A DNA stretch of 64,000 nt from Xanthoparmelia taractica (GCA_033085395.1 JANQBS010000068.1:62001-126000), one strand, 5' to 3'. Positions 10,605-22,522 are shown, counted from the first letter of the stretch. Translations and numbers: made by a program. Notes: generated from the sequence alone by a model not told the origin.

Positions 10605-11197
10605 TCTAGAAGCCAGAGCCTCTTCTTCACGCGATTCTTGTTACATGGGGCTGATCGTAAACAATGACCGGAACGCTGCTTTCCGACATTAAGGTAGCAA
10701 CTACCTTAGCGTTCCGGTTAAAAAACGCTAGCTCCCTGAATTTATCGCCGAGGTCTAATGATAGCTGACTCGATAATGAGAAAATACATGTTGTCTCGAT
10801 TCCTACATACGATACTCAAAATGGGAGTGCGAAATCAATGTTTTGTTATACGCCAAGCACGAGCTCGGTTGCAGAAACGATTGTTGACTAGCCAGATAGA
10901 TATCTCGCAGACGAAGCATGGTAATACTCGATTACTCAAGACGCATTGTTGAAGCGCCAAAGCTATATAGTGGATATTGTACATTCGCCCTTGCCACAAC
11001 CCATGCCAAATGCCCCTTTCAACGTTATCAAGAAAATCGCATAGAACAGGTAATAATGTAAGAAATTGGTATACCCCCATCACTCATCATGCTCCTAGAA
11101 ACCCTCACATGGCGTGATATTGATACAGATCTCCCAGCTCCCCACGCTAACGATTTCCATATTTCCAAAAGTTGTCGTTGATACAGATGTTATCACA
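10605..11197. other. Intergenic region with a nested hairpin
   Basis: About 590 bases between the RO-10 start and the 3' end of the next minus-strand gene. Apart from the inverted repeat at 10667-10718, listed separately, I see no coding frame with support. Confidence 0.5.
10667..10718. repeat. Nested inverted repeat (hairpin) upstream of RO-10
   Basis: Outer arms ACCGGAACGCT (10667-10677) and AGCGTTCCGGT (10708-10718) are perfect 11-bp complements. Inside them AAGGTAG (10691-10697) and CTACCTT (10701-10707) are perfect 7-bp complements around a CAA loop. The right arms are contiguous; the left arms are separated by 13 bases. It lies 63 bp upstream of the RO-10 ATG. Confidence 0.85.
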
Positions 11198-14100
11198 TCA
11201 GCCCATCAAGGGTCCATACATCTTGATGAGGCCCGAAGCCCTCAAGAACTCATCTTTGTCTATGCCCCGTCAGCGATCCCTGGATGCTTGGCCGGGAAGT
11301 CCACTTACGGTCCGTATTTACGAAGGTCAACGTCGTCTTCCACCGCCTTGTGTTCCTCGCCTCTTCCCTTGCGCCGTCGCGTGTCGTCGCAGACATATCC
11401 TTGGTGTCGACTTCGACACCGCGTTTGAGCAACAGAACTGGGAATTCGACGTTGTAGCTCATGCTTGAGTGCTCGCTTTGACAGTGAGCTTCGAAGAGCG
11501 AGGCCGTGATCCACGGGTTCGTCATTTCCTCGCCAAGCCTGACGGCTAGCTGGATTCGAGGCTGGCCTTCTTCTGCTGCTTTCTCCCATAACTGCACGGG
11601 GACTCCTTTGTACTGTTCTCTTGGATTCCTGAGAAGATGCCCGGTCTTCGCGAGATGTAGTTTCAATAGGGGCCGGAAGAATTTGAGGGTCCAGCCTGTC
11701 AAGCCGTGCATGAACCTCTTCAAGTCATGATCACAGCCCAGTTCAAAATGAGCCGCTTTGAACTTCAGCTCTACGTCGCTGAATTCGGGGCTAGGGTCAC
11801 TTGCGTTTGGCATGCCTGGCAGCCGGGGCATTGTGGAGACATAGTGAGAGGTTTGAAGACTCGGGAAATCTACGATGCTTGGCGTACCGTTCTTTGTGCT
11901 AAAGATCCAGTCAAGATCCCTGTAAACGTAGTAGATTTCTGTGGTATGTGGGCCTTTGGGATTCTTCTTGGTTAATGCGATGGAGTGATATTGCTGATCT
12001 GGTTCATCCACATCGAATAGCCGACATATCCTGATGTCCTGGAAAGCAGATGGGATCTCGACTTTCGTGGTAACCTGTGGCGGCATTTCTGTTGGGAGAA
12101 GCAGACATCTTTCGAAAACTTGAGCGTCTGAAGCGCTGCGGAAGTCCAGATCGATCTTTCGGTTGGGTTCATCTGCATCGTAGATATATGAAAAATGGTA
12201 GGCACAGTTGCCCAGGTTTTTTCTAATCAATTTCCCACAGTCTGACCATTTGACAGTGACCTTAGCGCCTCCAACTACCATCTTTATCTGGTCCGCTGGC
12301 AGCCAATGAGCTACGCATTCAGGCCTGGTACTATCTGGAGGAGTATTGACTACAAGACGCCTTGTGGTCTTCCAGCATTTATCCGGCATCGACTCGTAAA
12401 CCCTCAGCCCACACGAAGAAGTCTTGCTTGACACCATAGTCCTGGCTCTCTGATCGCCGAGGATTGGCCGTGAACTGGAGTCACTGTAAGCAGACAGGGA
12501 CTTCTGATAAATCGCAAGCTCTCCTGGCCGTGGCTTGATGTCTTCTGAAGCAGCAAAGAATACTAGTGGCTGGGTGAAGAACTCAGCAGCGTCTTCGGGG
12601 CTCAAGAATTTAATCTCCGCTTCCTGCGTTGGGAACTTGATCGAAAAGAGTGTAGGCTCATCACCAGCCTTATAACTCTCAAGGTCTTCAGCCGCGAGTT
12701 TCCGAGATAGATTCACAGACCCTCGATGATTGCATAAAGAGACAAATATGTCGCAATAGTCAGCTGCGGTCCAAAGCAAGAGCATGTAGGGAGCACTGGG
12801 AGATTTTGATCGGTTGTTCCTGGTGCCAAGCTGCGCGTTGACGAAGGTTCGGAACAGTACCTTCTCATCTTGCTTTCCAGCATTGTCCTGATCTATTTCA
12901 AACCACCGAAGTGTGCTAATGGGATCATCTATCGCCGCTGGAATACTTTCCTCGGCCTCTATTGTTTGCTCAAAGCTCTCAAAAAGGTGCAGGTCGTACT
13001 TGAGAAGGCCATCCCTCTCAAAGGACTCGAAACTTCGATCTGCATTCCTGGTTTCCTGGAGATCATTGTGGAGAGACGAGGACAGATCCTTGACCATTTT
13101 CCTGACAGATACATACGAAAGATCCTCGTCCGCTTTTGCAACAAGGACAACATCTTCCAGTATCCAGGAACTTTTGAGCAGGTCTGTGTACGCTTGCTCA
13201 GCTGAAACGGTACTGTGCCATCGGTTTTGGTGCTGTGAAGCATCCGTGCCCCTTCGTTTGACTTCACTCTGTGCCAGTAAATGGGATACGATGCGTGACT
13301 TGATGAGCCACCAGATAGCCAGCCGAAGCCACCTTTCCAAAGGAAGAGGAGGCTGGACAGAATCGAAGCTGCTCCTGAAAACTACTTGAATATCCGAGGG
13401 AACATTGTGCTTTTCTCTCTCTTGCGCAAGTACTAATGGCTGTTGAGTCCTTTTTTGAAGCGGCCATTCGTCGGAAATTGAGGGTCCTCTCTCTGACAAA
13501 GCTTGGTATTCAATTTGAGGGCTTCCATAGCTAGGTACAGTTCGACATTTATCTGTACCAGCACTGCGTGAATTTAGACGACCATGATAGCTGGAGCAGC
13601 TAGACTTAGCTGTAGAAATGCTGTCAGAGCGTGAATTAAGCGTTACATTCTCCAAGGTTTCCTGTGCAGTCGACCCTGTACCGGTCAATGTTCTGTCGCA
13701 AAGCGGGTTATACCCAGATTTCACGGTTTTTGGCGATGTATTTGATAGATTTTCTCTAGTGCTGTATGACATTTTCGTTGAACCAGTAAATGCTGTCTTG
13801 ATAGTCTCCTTAGCTGGCAAAACTCCGCAGGTACAAACTGCGTCAAGTTTTGAATCAGGTCTGGCGACGAGCGTTCTCTTATCGTTGTCTATCAAAGCAT
13901 GTTGGGCTCCGTCACTCGAGTCCTTCCTACAATTTCCTGAGCAAGACTTCCAGAGAATCGGTTGGATGGTTTTCGTTTACCTGCCTTCCGACGATAAGAC
14001 AAGCTGGAGTAGCTGTTGTTGCTGTTTGAATGTTTCCCGAAAGCCTTTGATTGCCTCCTGGTCCTTCGCCCAAGAGATGCGCTTGAAGAAGACACCACGG

Positions 14101-14414
14101 TCACTCCACGCTTTGAGTCATCAGTAGTTGAAAACGTGCGCGAAGCTTGGAAAGCCGTACTCACCCAAGTTCTCATACTTTGTGGTCAGGTCTCGAAGAC
14201 CATAAAGGGTACGGAAGCAAGGATTTAGGACACCTTGCACAGCCTCACCATAAGCTGGATCACTAGCATGATCAATTCGGCTTTTGATTCGATACAAGAC
14301 ACTTTTGTACAGGTCAAGATCTTGTAGTAGCGCTTCAAATTGCTCTGGAGCATCTCTTGCAACGACGATGACTCTAGCGTAAAGGGTATATGCCAGATTT
14401 ATTAGAGCTACCAT
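11198..14414 (-). CDS. Large fungal protein of unknown function
   Basis: Four exons: 14414-14165, 14110-13981, 13926-11309 and 11259-11198, introns of 54, 54 and 49 nt, all in phase, 1019 aa. The N-terminus (VALINLAYTLY, then VARDAPEQFEALLQDLD and helical LKSVL-like heptads) resembles the fungal N-terminal helical domain seen in many uncharacterised ascomycete proteins. A long Ser-rich disordered middle follows. The C-terminal half is globular, with repeated beta-rich segments. The last intron matters: reading through it gives an unrelated tail, whereas splicing yields a more ordered end DHKDEFLRASGLIK. The start is uncertain. The better family start, an ATG at 14437 reading MSYSP, is one base out of frame with GDMVALINLAY. 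I do not know its function. Confidence 0.75.
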
Positions 14415-14437
14415 GTCGCCGACGGGGAATAGGACAT

Positions 14438-15225
14438 TGTGAAAGATTTGGTGGAGATGAAAATGTAATGAGCGGCTTTGACAGCCTCAGGGCTGACTGG
14501 GTCAATCCCAGAGAAGCGGGTCGGAAAGTATATTGATAATGAATCATTCAGCTCGTATTTGAGTCCAAATGGCAGCACTTGAATTGACACAGGGGTCAAC
14601 AGAACATATCATACCCTATCCCGTCTTCCCCCAAGTTGGTCTAGGCCTCCATCAACGTGGCAGGTATCAAGTAGAGAATGCAGAGAATATAAGAACTAAG
14701 GCACTCTTCAGCCTTTCGATAACGACTGCAAGGCAGACACGGTCATCAGATCAAAAGTAGAGCAGTTTGCGAAAGAGCTGAGCTGGATTTGTTTGATATT
14801 GGTCATTAAGATGATAAATTGTGACGCTGTGCCCGGCGGGAAATTGTAGGCTGGTTATCAGGTCATGCAGGAAATCGGGGGAAAGCGATTATTGGTAGCC
14901 TCACATTTCGCCTAACTGCTCGCGGGTTAGCGTCAGTCTTGAGGGATGGCATCCACATGCGCCATAAAACTTGGCGGTGCGCTGACCCTTGTACAGTGGC
15001 CTCGTAGCCTTGTAGCATTGCAAGCTGCGCAGCTTGGCCATGCAACCACAATGCAAGAATCCCGTGCACTAGATTTCCGTATAAGCAGGCTTCCCCCAAT
15101 TGCTGAGGCCTGAACGTCAGGATCGCAAATCCACTGCTCTTCTCATGATTTCTTCTCCATTAGGCCCATCGTAAGCCTGAACATCAACGTTGTACACATT
15201 GCCAGTGATCTCTCTTCTTGAGAGT
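14438..15225. promoter_or_regulatory. Divergent intergenic region
   Basis: About 790 bases lie between the minus-strand unknown gene and the plus-strand sugar transporter, so it should hold both promoters. I see no coding frame with family motifs and no strong repeat. Confidence 0.5.
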
Positions 15226-17469
15226 ATGGCAACATCAGAAAAGATCGAATATGGCTACTTCGCCTCAGAGGATGTGGATGCAGCTCCTGCAAATATCAAC
15301 AGCGTCCTCGTCAATCCATTCATCGGAATGCGACATGAAAAGATGGACGAGCTCATAGAAGCCTTCCTCAACAACACAAAGATCGAAGATATATACCACG
15401 AGGACATCCAAAAAGGAGCTTTCTTGGCTCAAGATAGCGAGGCATTCAGGGGCCCGCGCCCAGATAGCCTCCGTCTCAAGCCTGACGAGCTCGAAGCCCT
15501 CAGATAAGAAGACCCCAAAACCGGAAACAAATGGAATCAGCCATGGATACTATACGCACTGGTCGGTACGTACCTTCCAGGTTTTCTTCCAGCCCTGCAA
15601 CACGTCTCGGTTGTGAATACTCTTCAGACATCTTCCAGCCTTGAATCCTTATCGGAGCAGACGAAGCTGACTTGAATCAGCATGTTGCTCGCTCGGAGCA
15701 GCTGTTCAGGGGATGGATGAAACTGCGGTAAACGGCGCCCAATTAGTAAGTCTGCTTTGCAGAGTGACTGTGTCGTTGACCAATTCCCTGCAACTGGAGC
15801 ATGGATTGACCACCTTTGCCCCCGGAGGTTGTCTTGTGACTGGCTAGCCTCTCGAAGTAAGCATACTGACCCGAGCCCTGCAGTTTTATCAGTACGCATT
15901 TGGGATAGGATTAGAGGATGGGAAAGATACAGGGAAGAACGCTGGCGTCAGAGGCCTTGTGAATGCCGCTCCGTACTTGTCTTGTGCCGTGCTGGGTTGC
16001 TGGCTCACAGAGCCTTTGAATCGAGTACTGGGAAGGCGAGGAACCATCTTCGTGACCTGCCTCATCTCCAGCGCGACCTGTGTAGCTCAAGCCTTCACGT
16101 CAGAATGGTGGCATCTATTCGTTGCCAGGTTCTGCTTGGGTCTCGGGATCGGGCCCAAGAGCGCAACCATTCCCATCTATTCTGCTGAATGTGTTCCGGC
16201 AAATATAAGAGGTGGGCTTGTCATGATGTGGCAAATGTGGACGTAAGCTCTGCCTCTCTAGTACCTAGGGATTGACGTCTGCTGAAGCACAACAGGGCAT
16301 TTGGAATTATGTTGGAGTATATAGCCGGCGTCATCTTCCGCGACGTTCTTCAGGGAGATTCAGCCACATGCGACCCACAGTCAAGCAGAGAGACGTTGTT
16401 GAGTGTCAAATGTAGCTTGAATTGGAGGCTGATGCTTGCCTCTCCCATGGTGTTGCCTCTCATAGCGGCTGCTTACGTCTTCACCCTCCCAGAATCACCA
16501 CGATGGCTGCTTCTCAAGGCCCGACAGGGAAAGACTGCGTACTACCAGAAGGCCTTCCGCTCTCTTTGCAAGCTCCGTCATTCCCGGCTCCAGGCCGCAC
16601 GGGACCTGTTTCTTATGCATCATCTCCTCGACGGCGAAGAAAAGATCAAGCAGAACCGTAATCGATTCGTGGAATTATGGAGTGTTGACCGTAATCGCAG
16701 AGCCCTGGTTGCGTCTTTGACCGTGATGTTTCTGCAACAAATTTGTGGTGTTAACGTAATGGCCTTCTATTCCTCGGAGATATTGAGCCCTGTGCTTGGC
16801 GACAAAGCTGGCCTTCTGGCTTCAATGGGATTCGGAATCCTGAACTTCGTATTTGCCCTACCTGCGGTATACACAATAGATACCTTCGGACGAAGGAATC
16901 TGCTTCTGTGCACATACCCCTTCCTAGCTTTCTTTCAGCTCCTCACTGCTATGGGATTCTTACTTCCAGCCAAGAGCCACAGCCAGACAGGGTTGGTATT
17001 GACCGGGATGTACCTCTTCAGCGCTTTCTACAGTCCAGGGCAAGGTCCAGTACCGTTCGTATACTCTGCTGAATCAATGCCATTGTACGTCAGAGATCTG
17101 GGCATGTCAATGGCTACCGCAACCCTTTGGTTCTTCAACTTCCTCCTGGCCGTTACATTCCCACGATTCCAGTATTCTTTTGGCAACGCGGGTGCTTTCG
17201 GTTACTATGCAGCTTGGTGTATGGTGGGATGGTTCATGATATTGTTTCTCGTGCCCGAGACGAAAAGCCTGACTCTCGAGCAACTGGACGCACGATTCAG
17301 CATTCCCACCAAAACGCATGCAAGTTGGGCTCTGAAAGAGATGATGTTTGTCATCCAGTACTATCTTCTCGGGCGGAAGGGAGCAAGTAGATCTATTCTG
17401 AGCGTGTCGACTGAGAAAGAAGCTCAATCCGATATGCGCCGGCTTCCTCCACGAAAACTGTCGATGTAG
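15226..17469 (+). pseudogene. MFS sugar/polyol transporter with one in-frame stop
   Basis: Four exons fit perfectly: 15226-15565, 15681-15745, 15884-16242 and 16296-17469, equal to 646 codons. Hallmarks of the sugar-porter family are all present: GRRGT between the first helices, PESPRWLL after helix 6, DTFGRR in the second half, and PETKSLTLEQLD after helix 12. About twelve hydrophobic helices are visible. The long N-terminus with KPDELEAL, then EDPKTGNKW and AAVQGMDE in helix 1, suggests the polyol/hexose branch. A single TAA at codon 94 (15505-15507) sits between EALR and EDPKTG, upstream of all membrane helices, so an ordinary product would be 93 aa and inactive. I see no intron that removes it. 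Splice sites and the rest of the frame look maintained. Confidence 0.8.
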
Positions 17470-17754
17470 ATACAACGAAGAGAAATCCCAGATACCGAGG
17501 CTTGACACGTATGGGCCTCGGCTGGTAGTGCCGCAGGCCACTAAAGATGAGACATGAACAAACATCTTTTGATAGGAGCGGATCCTCACGTAGCTGCTGG
17601 TAGATCCCCGACACGAAGCAAGATGTGCCGAGGCCTGAGTTTGGATTGGGGGCCTCGGAGGTGAAACTATATGGTCAGGTATAAGATAAATAATCAAAGC
17701 GATGGTCACTGTCTTATTTCAAACATTATCTGCAGATCTGAGCCCACTGCAAAA

Positions 17755-18441
17755 ATGTATGTCTTCTTGTCCATCACCCTCGCAGTCCTGGTCTTGTCCC
17801 CAGCATCTGCATCAATCACATGTCTCAAAGTCGGAGCGACAGCCACAGCTAGGTGGACAAATGCCGCCGACGAGAACTGTACTTGGACCGGTACTGTCGG
17901 ATCCAACTTTGGCGTCGATCCTGTAAACGGGGGCAAGTAGGTGCAAAATTTCTCGAAAGAGAGATAATTTCTTGCTAACAAAAGCCGTGCTATCGTACAG
18001 CTATGCATGTAATGGACGGTAGAGGCATTTGCCCTATTCGAGACAGTGCACTGGCTGACTGATTCACAATCAGATGCGGTGCTGACTGCACGGGAGCGGC
18101 TTTGGGGAACGTATAGTATGTCTTTTGCGGTCCATCACACTCATACCTGGATCTTGCCCAAGCTGATGTTGTGCCATCAAGTACACAGAATTGTTTTTCT
18201 CACGACATATGCTCTTTCTTCAACAACGCCAGTGGTGGAGCAAGGTGAGAAGTGATTAATTGACAAGAGACTATTTGGAGCACACAAATACTGATAATAC
18301 GCTACCTGTAGTGATCCGAATTGTGGCGGCGCGTTCGATGCCGCTGTTGACGATACGAGTTTTGGATTTGCGTATGGTTGCTCGCAGACGAATCCAAAAT
18401 TTCCCGCGGTTGCGCCGACTACTACTCCGGCATGCGGCTGA
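17755..18441 (+). CDS. Small secreted cysteine-rich protein, five exons
   Basis: Exons 17755-17936, 18001-18018, 18074-18115, 18182-18244 and 18312-18441 join in phase to 144 aa; introns are 55-67 nt. A clear signal peptide (MYVFLSITLAVLVLSPASAS) precedes a mature protein of about 124 aa with ten cysteines. The spliced core reads NYACNGRCGADC, then YTQNCFSHDICSFFNNASGG, then NCGGAFDAAVDD. I recognise the layout as a secreted family of uncharacterised fungal proteins (DUF8213-like, from memory). Its YTQNCFSHDxC segment recalls, but is not shown to be, the active-site region of secreted phospholipases A2. The function is unknown; an extracellular role during host or substrate contact is only an inference. 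Two exons of 18 and 42 nt make it easy for gene finders to miss. Confidence 0.8.
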
Positions 18442-19213
18442 TTGATGGGTTTCTTGTCGCAGGTGCCATGGAATCATCTCGTTTCAGATATCAGGATAGA
18501 CTTCATCCTACGCCCGGCAGCTTTCCATCTTCAACAACTCTCTCTGACTGCATGAACCTGGTCTGGCCAATACGTGAACGGGGTTGTACAGCTGCCAAGC
18601 GCTGGGAGTATTGAATTTTCTTCGTTTCGAGAGCAGTGTAGAGATCTTGGTTTATTAGACTTCAATAGACTTTGAAACTGTCCACATGGTCTTCGGCTTG
18701 TAGATGACTTCGCTGATAGTGTATGTAGTACAAAGCCTTTGAAGAAACCATGCGAAGCACTCACTTAGGTCAATAGCAGGGTGAAAGACAAAAAGTGATG
18801 ATTCTCATGCCTCTGATATCGGCAATAGTAACCCCATTGATTATCTGTGGGACCATCAAGCCGGCAGATTAGCTGACCGTTTCGGGAATGTAGAGTACCT
18901 AAGAAAATGCCCCCATCTGCCGCAACAGACTGCGAAGACTGCAAGTTCTTGGCCCACTCTATTTCAAAAGGTCCTCCAAAGCGAAGGCGTCATTGACTAG
19001 GGACGCATTGTCTTCGCAAGAAATGGCATCGGATTTGTGCAGTAGGGATGGACAGCCCGTGGACTAGTTCACTAGAAAGCAAAGATAGCAGTCTCTCATA
19101 TAGCAAGCTGTGAGAGAGGGTCTATATCCTTTGCCTATGATGCCACTGAATGTGATTACAAGAATCGGGAACCGCGGACTTTAGCACTCAGGTCTTCTCT
19201 AGCCAAAAGGTCC
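18442..19213. other. Intergenic region, convergent 3' ends
   Basis: About 770 bases between the secreted protein and the minus-strand Zn2Cys6 gene, whose 3' ends face each other. No supported gene. In particular I found no continuation of the Zn2Cys6 protein that would supply the usual C-terminal fungal transcription-factor domain. Confidence 0.5.
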
Positions 19214-20650
19214 TTATTGTAGGCCAAGATAAATTATGTACTGGTTTATTATTTTTGTATGTTGAAAAAGCCGGAACAGGAAACTGGGTTGGGTATCCAC
19301 AGAATAATCCTCACTGTCATATGTCAAGGTCGTATTGTTGGTGATAGCGTTCTTTTGTAAGGCTTGCTCAACAGGTAGATTCATGGCATGATTCGGAGGT
19401 GCTGAGATTTGATGATGTGTACTATGACCTGGAGATTGCAATGTCGCGCCATTTGAGAAGCTGCGGATACTGCGTTGAGCTGCGGCCACCTGGTGTTGCC
19501 TTTTGATCGTCTTGGTAATATTATACCCCTCACACTGCTTTCCTTTGCCAAGACATGTTTCGCAGGATGGCACTTCTCCTGAACATTTCGTGCGGCTCAG
19601 CCTGGACTCATCCTTAGTATCTAAACTGTACATTTCAACTACGTAGTGGGACCTAATGACCTACCTACAATTCCCGCAGGCAACCGCTGTCTTCGGGCCT
19701 CTTGCCTGAGGATTCTCTGGCTTCTGAACCCGATTGATTGGAATCTTTGGGCTCGGTGCAATAGGGGTCTTCGCGCCAGCGTTCTGGTACTCTTGGATTA
19801 GCAGTCCCATTGATTTCCTTGCTGCGCTCGCCTGTCTGATGCAATCTGCTCCCCTTTGAGCCAGGCCAAAGGGTCCAGCGATATTGGTAGTCAAATCAGC
19901 GTTTTCGGTTGTTCCGATTTCATCGGAAGGTTGGGGGCTCTGCAGGGACGGAGGTGGTGGCGCTAGTAATTGGAAAGTACATTGGCTCGCAGGAGGTTTG
20001 GGAAGAAGCCGCCGAAGACCACTATTGAAGTTTTCGTTAGTATTAGGTCCACGGCCGGAATGCAAGGCATGGATCGATGCTTAGGCAATGTTTGAGGACC
20101 GTTTAGTTACCTGTTGTTGCCGGACAAAACCTTGCTTCCCGTAGTTGCAATTGACCGGCTATCCTTATTTGTTGGTTCATGGCTCAATGCTGTGCCAGTC
20201 CCGCAAATAGGAACTTCATTTCGCTCCTTGCTACCTGATGGATATCGGGAGTATATAGGTAAGCCCGGTAGTGGCGCTGGAGTGACTAAATTTGGCTCGT
20301 TCGCTGCAGACTGGGACAGCAATCTTCTTTCGATTTAAGTCAGCAACCATCCGATCACCATAGAGCGCTAGCAGCCTTCGTCCAGCCCAAGAATGGGAAA
20401 AGTTCGCTTACTCAGTTTGTCCAGACATAGATTTCATGGCCCCCAGAAGACTCTCAGCGGCGGTCGGGTCATCCTCAAAGCAAAGGTTACACCGACTGGA
20501 GGCACTAGCCTCCGCCCGGACGTAGTCAGGGCAATTCTCGTGGTTCCCAGACGTTAACAAGAGCGTCAGCTGAAATCTGAAACACAGCACGAGGCTCTGT
20601 CCACCCTCCAAGTCTTGGCCGCAGAAGTGACATACATATTGGAGACACAT
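19214..20650 (-). CDS. Short Zn(II)2Cys6 DNA-binding protein
   Basis: Four exons join in phase: 20650-20412, 20326-20111, 20021-19665 and 19601-19214, 399 aa. The zinc cluster is assembled across the last intron (residues about 265-292) and has canonical spacing C-x2-C-x6-C-x6-C-x2-C-x6-C: CGNCRLSRTKCS then CETC and QC. The N-terminal 75 residues hold a separate cysteine set (CHFCGQ, CFRF, ENCPDY, CNLCFED) that may form another zinc site. A Pro/Ser-rich linker follows. Unusually the cluster is in the C-terminal third, only about 105 residues follow it, and the usual fungal-specific transcription-factor domain is missing. It may be a truncated regulator or a distinct family. The first exon and the donor of the third intron, which has overlapping GTAG choices, are the least certain parts. 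Confidence 0.6.
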
Positions 20651-21666
20651 ATTGGCGACGTTCTCTGGTGCCACTCTGTGCAAGTATGATGAAGTCTAGT
20701 TTCAAAGGAGCTTGAGAACGGAGCTGATACATATTTATATAGTAGACAAGGCCTGAGCGTATTCTCATTACTGTGGGAGGCGATGGGAGCGTGAGCTGTC
20801 AGTGTTGGAGGTGTCCAGTGAAAAGAGCAGAAGGATCGGGTGTGCAGTCGCCAAGCCTTGCCACTGTCACTTGACACTTCCTCATACTCCAAAAGCAGAA
20901 GTGGCAATGTGAGCCTCACTCATAGGTGCCTAAGTGAGGGGAAGAGTAAGAGCCTACTTGCTCTCGACGTTGCAGCGCCAGGGAAATGGAAGGCTAAAGA
21001 TTGAGTTGAGCAATGTGTTAAGATGTGGCATGTCGAAGCAAAGGAGTCAGTGATAGCCATAGCTTGCTTCTTGTCATCGACCCAACGGCGAACACAGATA
21101 TCCTTGGAGGCAGAAAATGCAAAGAGTCAGGGTCGCTCCATGACTGAGACTCACTGTGAACGCAGCGGTACTTATCCAATTCATATATCGTAGGAGCAAA
21201 CATCGACATGTATTAGTTAGGTGGGATTCCAGCAAACAGCTCAGCGATCGACATGCTGATCTCTGCCACGTCCACCTTAAATCACCAAATGGCTTCATGA
21301 AAGGTTTTGCATTTCGCTTCTCCCTAGATAACTGGGGTTACCCGTTGTGGGCTTTTTTCTCAGCTAGCTCTCCACACGCCCCTCAGTCTGCTGTCTGCTA
21401 TTTTGGTAATCCAGCCCTCACCGGCGCGTAGACGCTATGTTTGCGAGAATTAGACGATGACGGATTCTGTCAATTATTTTCAATTGTAGAATCATCAAGG
21501 CCTGCTGAGTAGCAATGAGAGGAGGAACGGTGATGTGCTGAGTCAGCGTTGATTATAGCCCGTAGCATGCAAGCTGCCAGCAACTTCAATGACATTAACC
21601 AGCAGTCTCTCGCATTTGCTCGTGCTCATCCCTACACATTCTAAAATCGTCTCGATCTCCACAATC
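20651..21666. promoter_or_regulatory. Divergent intergenic region upstream of ISY1
   Basis: About 1 kb between the Zn2Cys6 gene and ISY1, which point away from each other. Short open frames only; none supported. It should carry both promoters. Confidence 0.5.
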
Positions 21667-22522
21667 ATGGTAAGAGTGCTTTCTATATGCTAGCCCTCCC
21701 ATAATTACTCCTAGGCTGACTTGTCCTTTCCCAGGCGCGAAACTCTGAAAAAGCGCAGTCTATGCTGTTTCGTTTTCGCGCGCAACAAGCCGCTTCACTG
21801 GGTATAATTGATGCAGGCCGGACCCGCCGTCCTAAGATGATCACCGAAGTCACGACCATACCAGCCTGCGAGAAATGGCGGGGCCAGGTTCTCAAAGAGA
21901 TTTCGCGCAAAGTCAGCAAGATACAAGAGCAGAGCTTGAGCGATTTCCAGATTCGAGATTTGAATGATGAGATTAACAAGGCGATGCGGGAGAAGCATAT
22001 GTGGGAGGTGCAAATACGAAATCTAGGGGGGCCGAATTATATGAGGGGTGGAGGGAAGGTCTATGATGAGGAGGGGAAGGAGATTCCTGGGGGTGGGAAG
22101 GGTTACAGGTGCGCCCATGCCAGAGACCTTGGTCATGAGGGGACTAACGAGAAACCTTTGCCAGGTATTTTGGTCGAGCACGAGAATTACCGGGTGTAAA
22201 GGAAATGTTCGAGTCGAGCAAGCCAAAAGCGCCAGATAAACCGTTAGAGAGCAGAGCTGATCTAAGGCGGCAAGTAGACGCCAGCTACTATGGCTACAAT
22301 CTAGATGAAGAGGATGGGACTCTGCTAGAATACGAGGCTGAGAAGGAGAAGGAGGCATTTGAACATTTGAAGGAGCAGGGGGATGGAGAGTCAGAGGCAG
22401 GGTGGGAGCCACTCCCTGGGGATGCTGGAGATGGGGTCGGTTGGAGGTTACCTACGAGCGAAGAGGTTCAGGAGGAGCTGGTCGACAGAAGAAGACGACG
22501 GCTGCTGGATAAATTGGGTTGA
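21667..22522 (+). CDS. ISY1: Pre-mRNA splicing factor Isy1
   Basis: Exons 21667-21669, 21735-22108 and 22165-22522 give 244 aa. The first coding exon is only the ATG: the start codon is followed at once by GTAAGA, and the next exon begins ARNSEKAQSMLFRFR, the conserved Isy1 N-terminus. Later landmarks are RRPKMITEV, CEKWRGQVLKEISRKV, the helix ending RDLNDEINKAMREK, and the spliced YFGRARELPGVKEMFES. Isy1 is a component of the NineTeen/Prp19-associated spliceosome and acts around the first catalytic step of splicing. Length is normal. It lies 310 bp upstream of VPS17 on the same strand. Confidence 0.95.
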
